Shown one piece after another: positions 23,730-35,615 of a DNA stretch of 64,000 nucleotides. The stretch is from Diospyros lotus. Lineage: Eukaryota > Streptophyta > Magnoliopsida > Ericales > Ebenaceae. The notes under the pieces are model-generated. The model was not told where the DNA came from. It was given only the letters and a program-made list of their open reading frames with translations, and ran no database searches. The translations under genes were made by a program, and so were the position numbers. How positions within the stretch are numbered: the first letter of the stretch is position 1; each line of letters begins with the position of its first letter. The stretch lies in contig NC_068340.1 in assembly GCF_014633365.1 (NCBI RefSeq), forward strand, positions 21,679,879-21,743,878. Direction: 5' to 3'.

Positions 23730-26700
23730 TTAGTTCTGCAAAAAAGAGTTGGATATTAATTCAGTATTTAGTTAAAAGAATATTGGATAACAGTGCGAGA
23801 TCAAGTGAAGCGCTAACCTCTGATTCTGCTGCTGGTTTAGGTTCTTCAGCTTTGGCGTTTTCATCGCCTGCACACATTTATTTATACCCAAGAAGTATTT
23901 ATGTTGTGAAAATGTGGATGGCGGAGAAGAAAAGGAACTTCTGCCTACTCTTTGGAGCGTTAAAAATTACACTTTTTGCATCTTAAACACCCTTGGAATA
24001 TCTACTTGAAATTTTTATGCAAGAAAATAATGTCGACAAATCTAGGTTGTGTGATACAAACACCATTTGGATGAAAATTCTAACAGAAATGGTCGCAATT
24101 GTCATGTATAAGGCCTTTTCAGCGGATAAATTTGGGAAAGGATGGGAGGAGAACAGAGCCAAATCCAATCCAATAGAATGCTCCCAATAATAAAGCCTCC
24201 TGATATGTTTTGTTTCTGGCTATAACTTACCTCCATCCTCAGGCAAATCAGAGGTCCAGAGAGTGAGATTGTCTCTCAAGAGCTGCATGATCAAGGTGCT
24301 GTCCTTGTATGATTCCTCACTCAATGTGTCCAACTCAGCAATCGCTTCATCAAAGGCTTGTTTAGCCAAATGGCATGCTCTGCAGATTTAACAATCAATA
24401 TAAATCAGAAAAAAGGCAATAAAACCTTTTAAACTGGTGCCGCCAGATACAAAAGAAAATAAGAATTCTATACCTCTCAGGAGAGTTCATTATTTCATAG
24501 TAGAAAACGGAGAAGTTTAGGGCAAGGCCAAGACGAATTGGGTGTGTTGATGGGAGATCAGTGTTTGCGGTGGCAGAAGCAGCCTGGAAAAGTATCAGCA
24601 ACACAAAGGCTCATCAAGATGAAGTTACATCAATAGCCAGCACTTGCATCTTGCAATTTTACATGTTAAATGTTATATAATTTAACAATTCTAAATGTTA
24701 AGTAATTCATCATGCCTCATAGCCCTTCAATGATTGATCAGCTGCCTCTTTCCTTTCTTGGTCAGTCTTAAACTCAGCTAGATACCGAAAGTAGTCACCT
24801 TTCCTGAATGTGCATAATGGGTTAACTTCTAACTTTGAGAAGTGAAGGAAATATCATGATTGAGAAAGTAAAGTAATTGTCACATTCAAAGTTCAAACCC
24901 CCATCCCCAGATTCTATCAAAAAAAGGAAAGAAAGAAATCTTAGAAGTTCAAATACATAATTCACTTCACTACTCAAAGTGCACTTCTTCCACAAAGGAA
25001 GCTAAAACAGCAAAAGGCAAACTTAAAATTGGTGTTCCCCTTAATTGTAAGAATCTAGCACACCATAAATGCCACTTGCACAAGAGTGGCGTGAAAAAGA
25101 ATCTTCACCATATTGATCAACAAATTTTCAATTTCCTTGGGAATATATTTGAGGTCATGTCATGAGAGAATTTAGTATATTGCAGGTGAAAAGCATTATC
25201 AAGAATCAACTTGGTTGGAATTGTCAGAGTTTACTCATATCAACAATCAACATATAAAAGAATAATACCATTAGCCAACATGACTTACATCTTGTAGTAA
25301 AAGACAGTTGCTTCTCCTGTTTTGGAAGAGGGGATAAGGTGCTGGTCAATTATAGCCAGAATGTCACCACAAATCGTTGAGAGCTCATCCTCTACCTTCT
25401 GGAGATAGCCCTTAATGAGCTTGACATTGTTCTCATTTCCCTTTGATTCTTCCTTCTGCTCAATTGAAGACATGATACGCCAAGATGCCCTCCTTGCACC
25501 TATCACATTCTTGTACCCCACAGAGAGGAGGTTCCTCTCCTCCACAGTCAGCTCCACATCAAGTTTTGCAACCTTCTTCATACAATCAACCATTTCTGTA
25601 ACAACAGTCAAAGATAAAGGTTCACACATGGTTCTCACTTTAATATAATTGGTCAGCAATTTCCAGCAGCAGATTGCATATCCTTCCCTTTGAGTGCAAA
25701 ACTCCAATTGCAATGTGTTTACTATATAGTTGCATGTAATGTTCATACCGTTTGTGAGCAACTAAGATTCCATATTTTCCCACAAGTGTTTTAACATATT
25801 CTGTGATCTTAATTAAAACCATAAAGATGGAAAGTAATAGGTCTGTATCTATATGATATACAAATGCATTCATTATACGCAAAGGTCCAGTAATTAATAC
25901 AAAAAGGGATACAATGAAAATATGTTCTCTAAGACAACCAGACAAAAGTTAAGAATATACATTATGACCTTGTGATTATTGTTGTTATTGTACTACTGAA
26001 TACTGATCAATATTTCAAATCCTTTCTGAAAACAATTTCTGTTTGTGGACTGGAGTGAAGATGAACTCTTCAAAATTTTAAAAAATGTTTCAAGAATGTA
26101 TTCAAATGGTAATATGTTGTGAAGTACTTTGTAGAAACTATCAGGAAAACTGGTTGCATTTTTCACAGTTTTTAGTATTTCTTAATGCTGTTAAAGTTTA
26201 CTTTTCCATGATGATATATAATTTTTCTTTCAATTTTTTCAAAAATTATTTACTAACAATAATTTAATATATCATGGAATTACTCTAGTTATTTTTATCA
26301 GTATTTTTAAGATTTGAACAAAATTTTTATGTACCATATTTAATCTTATATCACCTTGCATTTCCTCTCGATATTAGTATTGGACCATATTTCCCATTTC
26401 TTTCTGTTTTCTGTATTGCATTCAACAGTATATGATGAACAATAACTGAGACATCAAATAAGGAGTGCAAAAATAGATATGAAACAATAAACTTGAAAAA
26501 CGAAAAGAAGAAGAAAAATACAATAACGCCCATTTCCATCTCTCATTAAATATCAAACAAACAACAAGCTTCACAGATTGATTAAACAAATAACAATCCT
26601 CTCTCTCTCTCTCCTCCCTATCGCTTAAGATGAAAAGAAAAGGAGAATTTTTCACTCAATTGAAATAGATGAATCAATGCAACTAAAATTTTTACAATGT

Positions 26701-27230
26701 TCTCCACCAACTCCTGCTCTGTTTCCATGGAACACAAATACACTCAGTTCAAACAAATTGGGATAGATCTTAGTCATCAGATCAGACTATATTATAGGAC
26801 CCCAAAAAAAGAAAAATATTCACAAGCGAACAGCAATACAAGCCCAATTCTGATGTCGCTCTGGATGTATAATGCTTATGCAAATCCAGTTTAAACTAAA
26901 CATAATACCATAATATAAGAACATAATCAAAGCAAACGAAAAATAAACTTGCCAAACCATGTGCACTTGATTCGACACATTCCTACATACATTCAGACGC
27001 ACACATACAAATACAAATGCACCTATACAAATTAGAGATACCAACTCAAATCAACCTTAACCTACATTACACAAGAACATTCTCATTACATAAATGCAGG
27101 TTCAGCTGTTCACTCGCACATATACACATGTAGGTAGATAGTAAGGGTGAGAAAGACCTTCATAGCGTTCGGCCTGTTCGGCGAGCTTGGCCAAGTAAAC
27201 CTGAGATTCTCTCTCCTTCTCGGTTGACAT
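23730..27230 (-). CDS. 14-3-3 protein, seven exons (epsilon-type)
   Basis: 14-3-3 proteins are dimeric cytosolic and nuclear adaptors that bind phosphoserine/phosphothreonine motifs. Coding exons (minus strand): 27230-27158, 25595-25289, 24803-24716, 24583-24474, 24379-24231, 23867-23818 and 23735-23730, summing to 783 bp and 260 residues. Starts [20 protein letters not shown] and ends PAAESEN. Conserved residues include K53 and R60 (in [15 protein letters not shown]), R133-Y134 (DYFRYLAEF), N179 and N230 ([10 protein letters not shown]), i.e. the phosphopeptide groove is intact. The dimer-forming N-terminal helix and an acidic variable tail are present. All junctions are GT-AG except intron 3, which is GC-AG. 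Intron 1 is 1.56 kb. The divergent N-terminus, seven exons and a last exon coding only Asn before the stop suggest the epsilon group, but which paralogue is uncertain. Confidence 0.95.
24714..24715 (-). other. Non-canonical GC splice donor, 14-3-3 intron 3
   Basis: The exon must end GGC-TAT-GAG to give the conserved GYEAA. The next intron bases are GCATGA, and the acceptor (TTTCCAG, 24584-24590) is normal. No GT donor in the vicinity keeps the frame: reading on gives GCA then TGA. Confidence 0.85.
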
Positions 27231-27411
27231 TGTTGATTGAGTCGGTGAGGCCAGAGAGATCGAAGAGGAACAAAATTGAATTAAACGAACGAATCTCCAA
27301 GACGAAGATTAGCAGAGACGCTATTTCTACTTTTCACAGAGAGAGAGAGAGAGAGGGGAGAGCGAAGGAATTGAAGGTTGAGAAATGGAGGGGCGATTTG
27401 CGTGATGTATG

Positions 27412-27442
<31 letters not shown>

Positions 27443-27460
27443 AAAAGAGTCAAAGACGAG
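27231..27460 (-). promoter_or_regulatory. 14-3-3 5' leader and core promoter region
   Basis: Upstream of the ATG (minus strand) lies a leader with a (CT)n tract at 27338-27356, typical of plant 5'-UTRs, and then a (TA)n tract at 27416-27441. The transcription start is not determined. Confidence 0.45.
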
Positions 27461-29186
27461 AGAGTTTTGGAAGGAAGACCGGATCTGGGCCGTTGGATGT
27501 GGCTAGACAATTTTGAAATTTGAGAAAAATGGAATATATATTTATTATATCCTATTTTTGGATATATGGTGCCCGGAAATGGTGGAATCATAATTAGGCA
27601 GAGCAGAGGCCACTCAAAAGGCAAAAAGAAAAAGGTGAATGCTTCATTGAATTGAATTAAAAAGTCAGAATACAGGTGGGGAATTATTTTTGTCTCACCC
27701 TCACTTAATCAAAATCAAAATAAAGGTATGGTTTATTATTCATCATGAGAAAAGATAAGATTCTTTTATTTTTATAAACATTATTATTCAACTATGTATT
27801 GATTCAACAAATATACAAATATCATGAATATAATGTATAAACTTCATATATAAATAATAATTTCCCATCCACCACTATGATGTATTTAAAAATATAACTA
27901 AATTATAATATCATTTAATTAATATAATAATATGATATCATAATTATATTAAATATTTTCTGAATAAATAATTAGTTATAAAAAATTTTGTAGAAGATCA
28001 AATTAAACACCCACCCTAACCTTGTACCTAAGATATATGGTGTCAAAAAACTCTTTTAAGTCAATATAATGTTTGTTGTTGACGGTTAACTTAATATCAT
28101 TTCACCTATAAAGTTTATCTTATCTTTTTAAATTAAATGGTTAAATTTTAAGATTCAAAATTTGGATTTTTGCTATGGAAATCCCTATAGTATTGTCAAT
28201 GTGGGATTTATTGATGATATTTTTTTTTTCAGTTCTAGTTGACTTGTACTTACACTAGCTTTTAATTAGTTTGATGTTAATTGTAATGTTTTCATCTAAA
28301 ATAATATACCAAATATTCCTTAATGTATTAAAGGAGAATAGAAGAAAAAGTATCGAATATTTGTAAATAACTTCTTGTTACTTTTTTTGGGGGGGGGTAA
28401 AAAAGTGTCCACAATTTAAACTTATGAAAGTTGTTGTTATCAAAATCTAAAGGTTGCTTTGACTACACTTTCCTTTTCTCTTTTTATTTTTATATATTTA
28501 AAATTTTATACACAATTTTCTTTTCTGTTCACCAAAATTTAGAAAAAAATAAAATAAAAATAAAATTACCATCAAACGAGCCTTAAACTTATGATCAATG
28601 GTCGTAAAAAGATTAACTGTTACTACAAGGCTCTTGCTAGATTAATTAATAGTTTTAAAATTTTGACAAGCGTGCAATTAGTTTAATGATAGTGTTTGTT
28701 ACATAATAAGCGAAATTTATTTAAAAACATTAAAAAGATCCAAGTCTCCTCTCTTTTTTATTTTTTTTATAGAATGGCCATACCTTCAGCCGACTACTTC
28801 CTAAAATCACCCTTTTAACTTTCAAAATTCTAGACACACTGTCCCACACACGAGCATTATTATTATTATTATTATTATAGCTTTGTTCAGAAACACGAAA
28901 AAAAGACAATAGACAAAAGACCTTGTTTCTTGCAATAAAAATGTCCAGAAGACAGCAAAACAAATGTCTTCAACAATTGACACTCGCTACCAGTAGACCT
29001 TTCAATCTTTTTGACTCCTTATTGATACAATAAATAGAGCACAAAAAATATTGCTCTCCCTCTTCCTCTTGTGCTAACAAAATCTGACTGAACTGCAATA
29101 TAGACCTCAAAAGTGCTAAAATACAAGGAGAAATCACATAACCTTTAAAGTTTTCACGAGTCCGATATCACATGGTTCTTCTCTCT
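27461..29186. other. Intergenic: 14-3-3 upstream DNA and KTI12 3' flank
   Basis: AT-rich sequence with a G-run (28390-28397), a (TTA)n run (28856-28879) and no recognisable gene. The right portion, about 28990-29186, is expected to hold the KTI12 3'-UTR. The two genes are tandem on the minus strand, about 2 kb apart. Confidence 0.5.
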
Positions 29187-30095
29187 TTAAGCAGAACCTA
29201 GTTCTCTGTTCAAGTAATCCAGAAACATCCTCTTCGCGCTCTCTGCATCAGAGGGTGGCGGTGGACCGCTTAAGCTTGTTTGCCCCGTCAATTTTATGAA
29301 AGTTCTCCGTAGCCTACGCAGCTCGGGCAACCCAATTGTTCTCGAGATATTGATAGTTGGTAAGCCCTGGCTGAGCGTAATTCCAGTCATGGGGCCTCCA
29401 ATTGTTTGTGATTGTGCTTCCACAATAGCAGTAATGACTTCCTGGGTCGCTCTGTCTATCTCATAAAGAGAATTTGCCTCAGAAGTTCGTGCAGTTTGGG
29501 TTGCAATTGTAGGCTGCAAAACTTTAACATCCCTTGTTTTTGAGTCCACTTTTTTCGTGAGGTACAAGACAGCATCTAAGATGGCTGGACTCGAACTCTC
29601 TATGCCATCCCTAGATGGCCACAACTCAAACAAAGGGAAATCCCACCGATTTCTTCTATCTGGTTTCTCAAACCTTCTAACCAGATCTTCAAATATCTTA
29701 TCATCATAAGAGGCCTCCCCTCTCTCCTTGCGTTCTGCATTCCATTTTCTACAATGGTTCTCTTCAACATCACAATAAAGGACGCAATACCTTATTCCTG
29801 CAGCTCGGGCCAAGCACCATAATTCATATCTGTAACCCTTTATGCTGTTTAAAGAATCAACTATCACAATATTGTCCTTTGACAAGGACCTATCAACTTC
29901 AGACCTTAGGACTCCTCTTAAATTCTTCTCTGCAGGCATATCAGCATAGCTTTGGTTTCGATCAAGGTGAAAGGAAGTTTCATCAATGATTCGGACTGAT
30001 GGTTTGAGTTCTGTGCCTTTAAGAGCCTCAGCTAAGCATACTGCAGATGTTGATTTTCCACCGCACGGTTGCCCACAGATTACAACCAATGCCAT
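29187..30095 (-). CDS. DRL1: KTI12 homologue (DRL1/ELO4-type), Elongator-associated P-loop protein
   Basis: An intronless 302-residue frame starting MALVVICGQPCGGKS and ending LDYLNRELGSA. The P-loop GQPCGGKS is at residues 8-15, a Walker-B-like IVIVD at 76-80, and the conserved ELWCLAR at 91-97. KTI12 proteins bind ATP and tRNA and associate with Elongator, which adds the cm5 side chain to wobble uridine. In Arabidopsis the homologue is DEFORMED ROOTS AND LEAVES 1 (ELO4), of equal length. The N-terminal half is the ATPase domain; the C-terminal half (about residue 190 on) is the tRNA-binding part. The start is clear because the P-loop strand begins at once. It acts in cytosol or nucleus and has no signal or membrane segment. 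The leader appears to be spliced. Confidence 0.95.
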   Translation of the reverse strand: MALVVICGQPCGGKSTSAVCLAEALKGTELKPSVRIIDETSFHLDRNQSYADMPAEKNLRGVLRSEVDRSLSKDNIVIVDSLNSIKGYRYELWCLARAAGIRYCVLYCDVEENHCRKWNAERKERGEASYDDKIFEDLVRRFEKPDRRNRWDFPLFELWPSRDGIESSSPAILDAVLYLTKKVDSKTRDVKVLQPTIATQTARTSEANSLYEIDRATQEVITAIVEAQSQTIGGPMTGITLSQGLPTINISRTIGLPELRRLRRTFIKLTGQTSLSGPPPPSDAESAKRMFLDYLNRELGSA

Positions 30096-30176
30096 TTGAA
30101 TAGGACAATACTTAACTTTCTGGGGCTCCTAGCTTTTCCAATCTTAAAACCTAGATAAAGTCTGTCAAATAGCATC
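30096..30176 (-). other. KTI12 proximal 5'-UTR with likely splice acceptor
   Basis: On the minus strand the coding start is preceded by 81 bases reaching back to an acceptor-like TTTACAG|GATGCT. A 5'-UTR intron upstream is inferred. Confidence 0.45.
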
Positions 30177-30400
30177 CTGTAAATCAGAAACTTATAATTC
30201 TAGAGCCAGACAACAAGATTTGAAATGATATACAAGAGTAACATTCACTACAAAAGGAATTCAACTGACATCCACTGATTAACCCATGAAATTTTATGCA
30301 TCTACTGAAAAAAGAAAAGGAGACATGCAAAAGATAATCTGTGGCATTTAAGGGAGAACAAGAAATCAAATAAGGCTACAAGAATGAATTGTAACTGATA

Positions 30401-30545
30401 ACTTGGCTCTCTCTCTCTCTCTCTCTTTTGGTGCCTCCTCATCCCCCCCCACCCTCTCTCTCTCTCTAACTTGGTGCTTCCTCATCCCCCCCCCCCCCTC
30501 TCTCTCTCTAACTTGGTGGTGCTTCCTCAATCCCCCCCCTCTTTT
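30401..30545. repeat. CT microsatellite with C-runs
   Basis: Three imperfect units of (CT)n followed by AACTTGGTGCTTCCTCATC and a run of 7-12 C. It lies in the putative KTI12 leader intron. Polymerase slippage here is likely. Confidence 0.7.
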
Positions 30546-32335
30546 CTTTTCTTTTTAATACACATGCTTCTTAAAATTTTCACTCCTTGAGTCGCTATAG
30601 AAATTAGGCATGGCAATGAAAAGGGTATGGGTAGGGGACCCCTCCCCCTGTTCCCTTACCTGAATCTCTATTGTATACCTGGTAAATTTCATTTTAATAA
30701 ATTTCTAGTTTAAATAACTTCACAACAATTTCATAATGCAAACAACAATAATTTAAATTGTAAGCAAAAGTACAAGCAAATCAAAATGAAAATACAAAGT
30801 AGCAACAGGGAAAGCACAACAATACAAGAAGGACCAGAAGAAGGATTTGTGGAACAAAAAGAAACGGGAAGAATATAAATGTTATTATGTGTATGTTCTA
30901 TGCATGAAGAAAATGCATGTATTGATTGGAACATTCTACATCCAAAAGGAGGATTAGGTTTTCTTCTAAGGTATTTGTTAATGAGTGTTCAAAACTTATC
31001 AAACATACAGAGGCCAGTACATACAAGTGGAAGGATGACTCTTTACAAAAGCCATAGAAATCAACTCTCAACTCCCTCTCTCAAAACAAGATTCAATAGA
31101 CCTGAGAATAGAGCATGAAATGGACCAAATCTATGATGCAAGACAACTAATTCTAGACCCAAAAACAATCAAAATAGGAGTTCACAATTCCATTAATAAA
31201 CCAACTTGACACACCACAAACTGTAAATGTAGTTTTTAGACTTAACCACTGAATTCACTACCCTAACGATTCTAACTTTCACCAAATTTTATATTCCCTA
31301 TAAACAACAAATGACTCACAAGGATGCAAAATTCACATTCCCAAATAAAGATGCAAACGAATTAATCTCTAATTTAAGTTATAGCACAAAACATATACAG
31401 ATAAGAAAATCCATAAACAAAGAACAAATAAGAAATTAACAAAATGCCTCTTGGGATCTCCAGAAAACAAAATCCAGATGAGAGATTTAAGTGGTTAGGA
31501 GCCCCTAAGAATCTGAATTCCACAAGATGAATGTTTGTAAGCATAGATATTGCTAGAGTGATGTAGACATCATTATAGGAAGAGGGGTTGTGTCTATGTG
31601 TATTGCATTTGGGTGATTTGAAGATCCTATTGGGATAAAATCCAAGTGATTCTTAAGAAAATTTTGGACTTTTTCCCATCTAGGTGTTTCTATCTCTTGT
31701 TGTACCTGTGACACAGGTAAGAGTAGAGGGAAGTTTGCCATTTTTGTTTTCAAGCTTCCTTCAGTTTGGCAAATCAGCACCTGCAAATTGACAATTCCCT
31801 CAGTTCGACAAGTTGGCAATAGTGGTGATTCCCTTCAGACTAGCAAGTTTAGGGTTTGCAATATGTTAGTATAATGGGGATGGGGGTGGCATCTAAAATG
31901 AAAAAGGAAAATTACACATGATATCCGTTAGTTAAGATAATTGCAAGAATTACTTATGACGTTTGAGAAAATGTAACAAGTACCCTTGAGGTTTCATGCT
32001 ATGTTACAATTTTCTCCTTGTTGTTAGTTAACTTCATTAAGCATTATAAAATGAACAAATCGTCCTTATACATAAAACCTCTTTCTCTTGTATTCTCCTC
32101 ATTGCCCTTTCTCTCTCCACTCCCTCGCACAACTACTCTCTTCACCGTTGACCTCCCTCATTTCCCTTAAAATCAAGCTAGGATCTTGGACTACTAAGAG
32201 ATATTTAAAATATTTGCTCGGTACAAGCAAAGGGTCGGGAATGGGTGTCCCCAACCTATTTATCTACTTATATATTATAAATTTCTAATTTCTAATTTAC
32301 ATTTGGATAAATTGTACATACCACCCCGAAGGCTT

Positions 32336-34108
32336 TGTTGGAATTTTAGAGACATTGGTAGCTATCAAGTTAACGAACAAAAGCTGAAAAAAAAAACATG
32401 AATGTGAAAGGTTGTAATCTCATTTTTATTATTCATATCATCATGCCTTTAAATAGGCAATACATGTCAATTGAATAACAAGAAAATAAGATTTATTGTT
32501 GGATTTAAATTTAAAAAACGAAATTATCTTAACCCACTAAATCAGTAAACAGAATTTTGACCCAATCAATCCACTAAATCAGTAAACAGATTTTTTGACC
32601 CAATCAACCCACTAAATCAGCAATTTTGAATCAATATTCAACATTCCTCCTTGATTCAAAGTTGCAAAACTTCAACTTTGTATGGAGCACTTCTCTCCAA
32701 ATTTCTTCCCAATTGTAAAGCACTTCTCTTCACTTCTTGATGCACTTCTCATCACAATCAATACTTCCTTCAAATGTTAAAAAAAAAAAAAAAAACAATT
32801 CAATTTCTTGGAGCACTTCTCTCCAAAAAATTCTTCTTGGTGCACTTCTTACCAACTAAAAGAGCGTTTCCTCTTCAATTGCCCCTTCAATCGCCTTCAC
32901 TGTACTTGCTTGTTCTTTCAAGTTAAATCTGCAATCTTTTTTCAAATGCCCAAATCTTTTACACTGGAAGCATTGAGGCTTCCCCTTGTGCCAACAATCT
33001 TTCTCTTCATGACCAAGTTTTTTGCAATGGTCACATTCTGGAATTTTTCCTTTCTTCTTTGACGATGAACTCTTGGCAAGATAAGCTCCTTCCACCGTCT
33101 TTTCACTTTCTTCATTTCTCATAATCCTTCTTTGCTCCTGAGCTTGCAAGGCTCCGATTAATTCTGCCAATGTAATTTGGCTAATATCCCTTGAATCTTC
33201 AAGGGAGGAGATTTTTGCCTCAAACCTCTCAGGTAGACTTATCAAGACTTTCTCTACGATCCTGCTGTCAGGTAGCTCTTCTCCCATAAGTCTGATTTTA
33301 TTTACCACCGTCATTAGTTTTTCAGAGAACTCTTGGATTGTATCCTTTTCATTCATTCTAAGGATCTCAAAATTTCTTTTGAGATTCAACACTTGTATTC
33401 TCTTCGTTCTAGCATTCCCTTGATATAGCTCTTTCAATATATCCCATGCTTCCTTAGCCGTTTCACACGCCATGATTCTTGAGAAAATTGATTCGGAGAC
33501 AGCAGCGTGTATTTGAGATAAAGCCCTCGGTGCTTTAGCTTCTGCTTCTTCATGAGCTCTGATTTGATTGAGCGTAGGATTGTTGCCAAGCGGAGGTATC
33601 TCCCTTTCACTTTCGACCCACTGCCATAAACTAAGACCTCTCAAATGAGCTTTCATTTTGACAGCCCATACTTGATAATTTTCTCCATCAAAAACTGGTG
33701 GTGAAAGAGATGACATGTTGGTGGAAGCCATAGAAATAAGAAGGCGTTGATGGGTTCTCTCTCACAGACCCCTTAAGATCATTGAATGCTCTGATACCAC
33801 TGTTGGAATTTTAGAGACATTGGTAGCTATCAAGTTAACGAACAAAAGCTGAAAAAAAAAACATGAATGTGAAAGGTTGTAATCTCACTTTTATTATTCA
33901 TATCATCATGCCTTTAAATAGGCAATACATGTCAATTGAATAACAAGAAAATAAGATTTATTGTTGGATTTAAATTTAAAAAACGAAATTATCTTAACCC
34001 ACTAAATCAGTAAACAGAATTTTGACCCAATCAATCCACTAAATCAGTAAACAGATTTTTTGACCCAATCAACCCACTAAATCAGCAATTTTGAATCAAT
34101 ATTCAACA
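32336..34108 (-). mobile_element. Intact gag-only LTR retrotransposon (TR-GAG), Copia type
   Basis: Two 308-bp LTRs (32336-32643 and 33801-34108) differ at one base. They are flanked by perfect GGCTT duplications (32331-32335 and 34109-34113). On the minus strand the LTR reads TGTTGAATAT...AATTCCAACA. A primer-binding site TGGTATCAGAGC (33799-33788) and a polypurine tract AAGGAGGAA next to the 3' LTR are present. Only gag is encoded. It inserted recently and must borrow protease, RT and integrase from another Copia element. Confidence 0.93.
32856..33731 (-). CDS. gag: Copia-type Gag polyprotein of the TR-GAG element
   Basis: A 291-residue intact frame. The N-terminus (MASTNMSSLSPPVFDGENYQ, followed by a VWAVKMKAHL helix) is the DUF4219-like start; the middle is a UBN2-type gag (AKEAWDILKELYQG, LPERFEAKI). 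Two CCHC zinc knuckles follow: CDHCKKLGHEEKDC (about 233-246) and CFQCKRFGHLKKDC (about 254-267). A Lys-rich linker precedes them. It would form virus-like particles and package RNA. There is no protease after it: the frame stops and the polypurine tract follows within about 200 bases. The frame is unbroken, in keeping with near-identical LTRs. Confidence 0.93.
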   Translation of the reverse strand: MASTNMSSLSPPVFDGENYQVWAVKMKAHLRGLSLWQWVESEREIPPLGNNPTLNQIRAHEEAEAKAPRALSQIHAAVSESIFSRIMACETAKEAWDILKELYQGNARTKRIQVLNLKRNFEILRMNEKDTIQEFSEKLMTVVNKIRLMGEELPDSRIVEKVLISLPERFEAKISSLEDSRDISQITLAELIGALQAQEQRRIMRNEESEKTVEGAYLAKSSSSKKKGKIPECDHCKKLGHEEKDCWHKGKPQCFQCKRFGHLKKDCRFNLKEQASTVKAIEGAIEEETLF

Positions 34109-34846
34109 GGCTTGGCATGATTGCAAGGAATACCCCTCACCTTTTGAAAATAACAAAAAGTACCCTTTTGTTAGTCAGATGTCATGTAAACCTCAAGGGT
34201 ACTTGTTACATTTTCTCAAACATCAAAAGTAATTTTTGCAATTATCTCAACTAACGAATATCACATGTAATTTTTCCTTTTTATTTTAGATACCTCCCCC
34301 ACCCCCATTATACTAACATATTGCAAACCTAAACTTGCTAGTCTTAAGGGAATCACTGTCATTGCCGACTCGTCGAACTGAAGGAATTGTCAATTCACAA
34401 GTGTTGAATTGCTTGGCTGAAGGAAGCTTGAAAACAAAACGGCAAACTTCCCTCTACTCTTACCTGTGCTGCAAGTAAAAGAAGAGATAGAAACACCTAG
34501 ACGAGAAAAAGTCCAAAATCTTCTTAAGAATCACTTGGATTTTATACCAATAAGATATTCAAATAACCCGAATGCAATACACATGGACACAACCTATGAT
34601 GTCTGCATCACTCTAACAATATCTATGCTTTACTAACATTCATCTTAAAATCCAAATCTGTGGAATTCATATTCTCGGGGGCTCCTAAACACCTCATCTC
34701 ACATCTGGGTTTTGTTTTTAGAGATCCTGAGGCATTTTGTTAATTTCTAATTCATTCTTTGTTTATGCATACACTGGGATTAAATATCCCTCAAAGGACA
34801 AGTAAATGGGTTTTTCACTTCTCCTTGTCCAGCCACATGTTTCTAA

Positions 34847-35615
34847 GAGGCTGTTTGGCTTAGCGGTTTGACCGCTTTTAAGTTGCTTATGCAGCGTATA
34901 AGCTATATGGCGTTTTATTATGAAGTGTTTGGCAATAACAATCAGCTGAAACGCTATGTAGCTTAAAAGCGATTGCAATAGCGTTTTACAAAAGCTGGTG
35001 CCCCCAGCTTTAACAAAAAACGCTACACAGTTGACCGACGAAAATACTATTCTGCCCTCAAGTTACATCTACTTCTCCTTCTTTGCTCTCTTCTCCCATT
35101 ATCTTCCCTTTGCTTTTGGCCATTATTGTTACTGTCGCCGTCGCCCCTCCTCCAGATCCGCAGCCACCATCGTCCAACTGGGCTGCCGCAAGCTGCCGTC
35201 GGGTTGGTGGGTCGCGCCATCGCGCAACCATCGGCCGTCGGCCATCGGCCGCTGTTCTTCTCTTTCTTCTCACTGCGTGCAGGTGCAGCGTATATATATA
35301 TATTATATGTTATATGTATATATATAACATATATAATATATAATAATATTATATTAATATATTTTTAATAATTATGCATAATTTATTAACATTTAATAAT
35401 AAAATTTTACATCATTTAATATCATGTCTATTTTAGTTTTGTATCAAATTTTAATAACTTATCAACTCTTTCAAACCAAATACATAAATATTAATTGATA
35501 ATTTAAAAAAACACATTTATCCAAATACATTATTAACTTAAACGGTACCTAACTTTTAACTTGAAAGCTAAATAGCTTAAAAGCTATGAAAAAAATGGGT
35601 AAGCCAAACAGCCTC
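34847..35615. mobile_element. Harbinger/Tourist-like element with GC-rich core
   Basis: Ends GAGGCTGTTTGGCTTA and its complement TAAGCCAAACAGCCTC, with TAA on both sides (34844-34846 and 35616-35618). The TIR resembles the Tourist consensus ending in GTTTGG. The 769-bp interior has an unusual GC-rich block (35090-35290) between AT-rich flanks, possibly captured host sequence. Three frames overlap that block without any protein match I recognise. A (TA)n stretch follows at 35290-35345. Confidence 0.75.

Larger units (their letters stand above)
31412..34767. mobile_element. Foldback element with about 580-bp inverted arms
   Basis: The left arm (31412-31995) is the reverse complement of the right arm (34188-34767), roughly 85-90% identical by eye. 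The outer ends are CATAAACAAAG and CTTTGTTTATG. Paired landmarks include AAAATGCCTC/GAGGCATTTT, CACCTAG/CTAGGTG and AAGTACCCTTGAGGTTT with its complement. The centre (32000-32335, joined to 34114-34187) holds a scrap of Copia RNase H (KRYLKYLLGTSKG, 32196-32234) and an intact TR-GAG insertion. No matching TSD outside the arms was found. Confidence 0.6.

Noticed and set aside
25640..25945. 101-residue minus-strand frame inside the 14-3-3 gene
   Set aside because: It covers intron 1 of the 14-3-3 gene; no additional exon is needed, since the conserved protein is complete without it.
34998..35368. Three overlapping plus-strand frames of 80-109 residues
   Set aside because: They lie in the GC-rich core of a TAA-flanked MITE-like element and end in a (TA)n run; no protein family is recognised.
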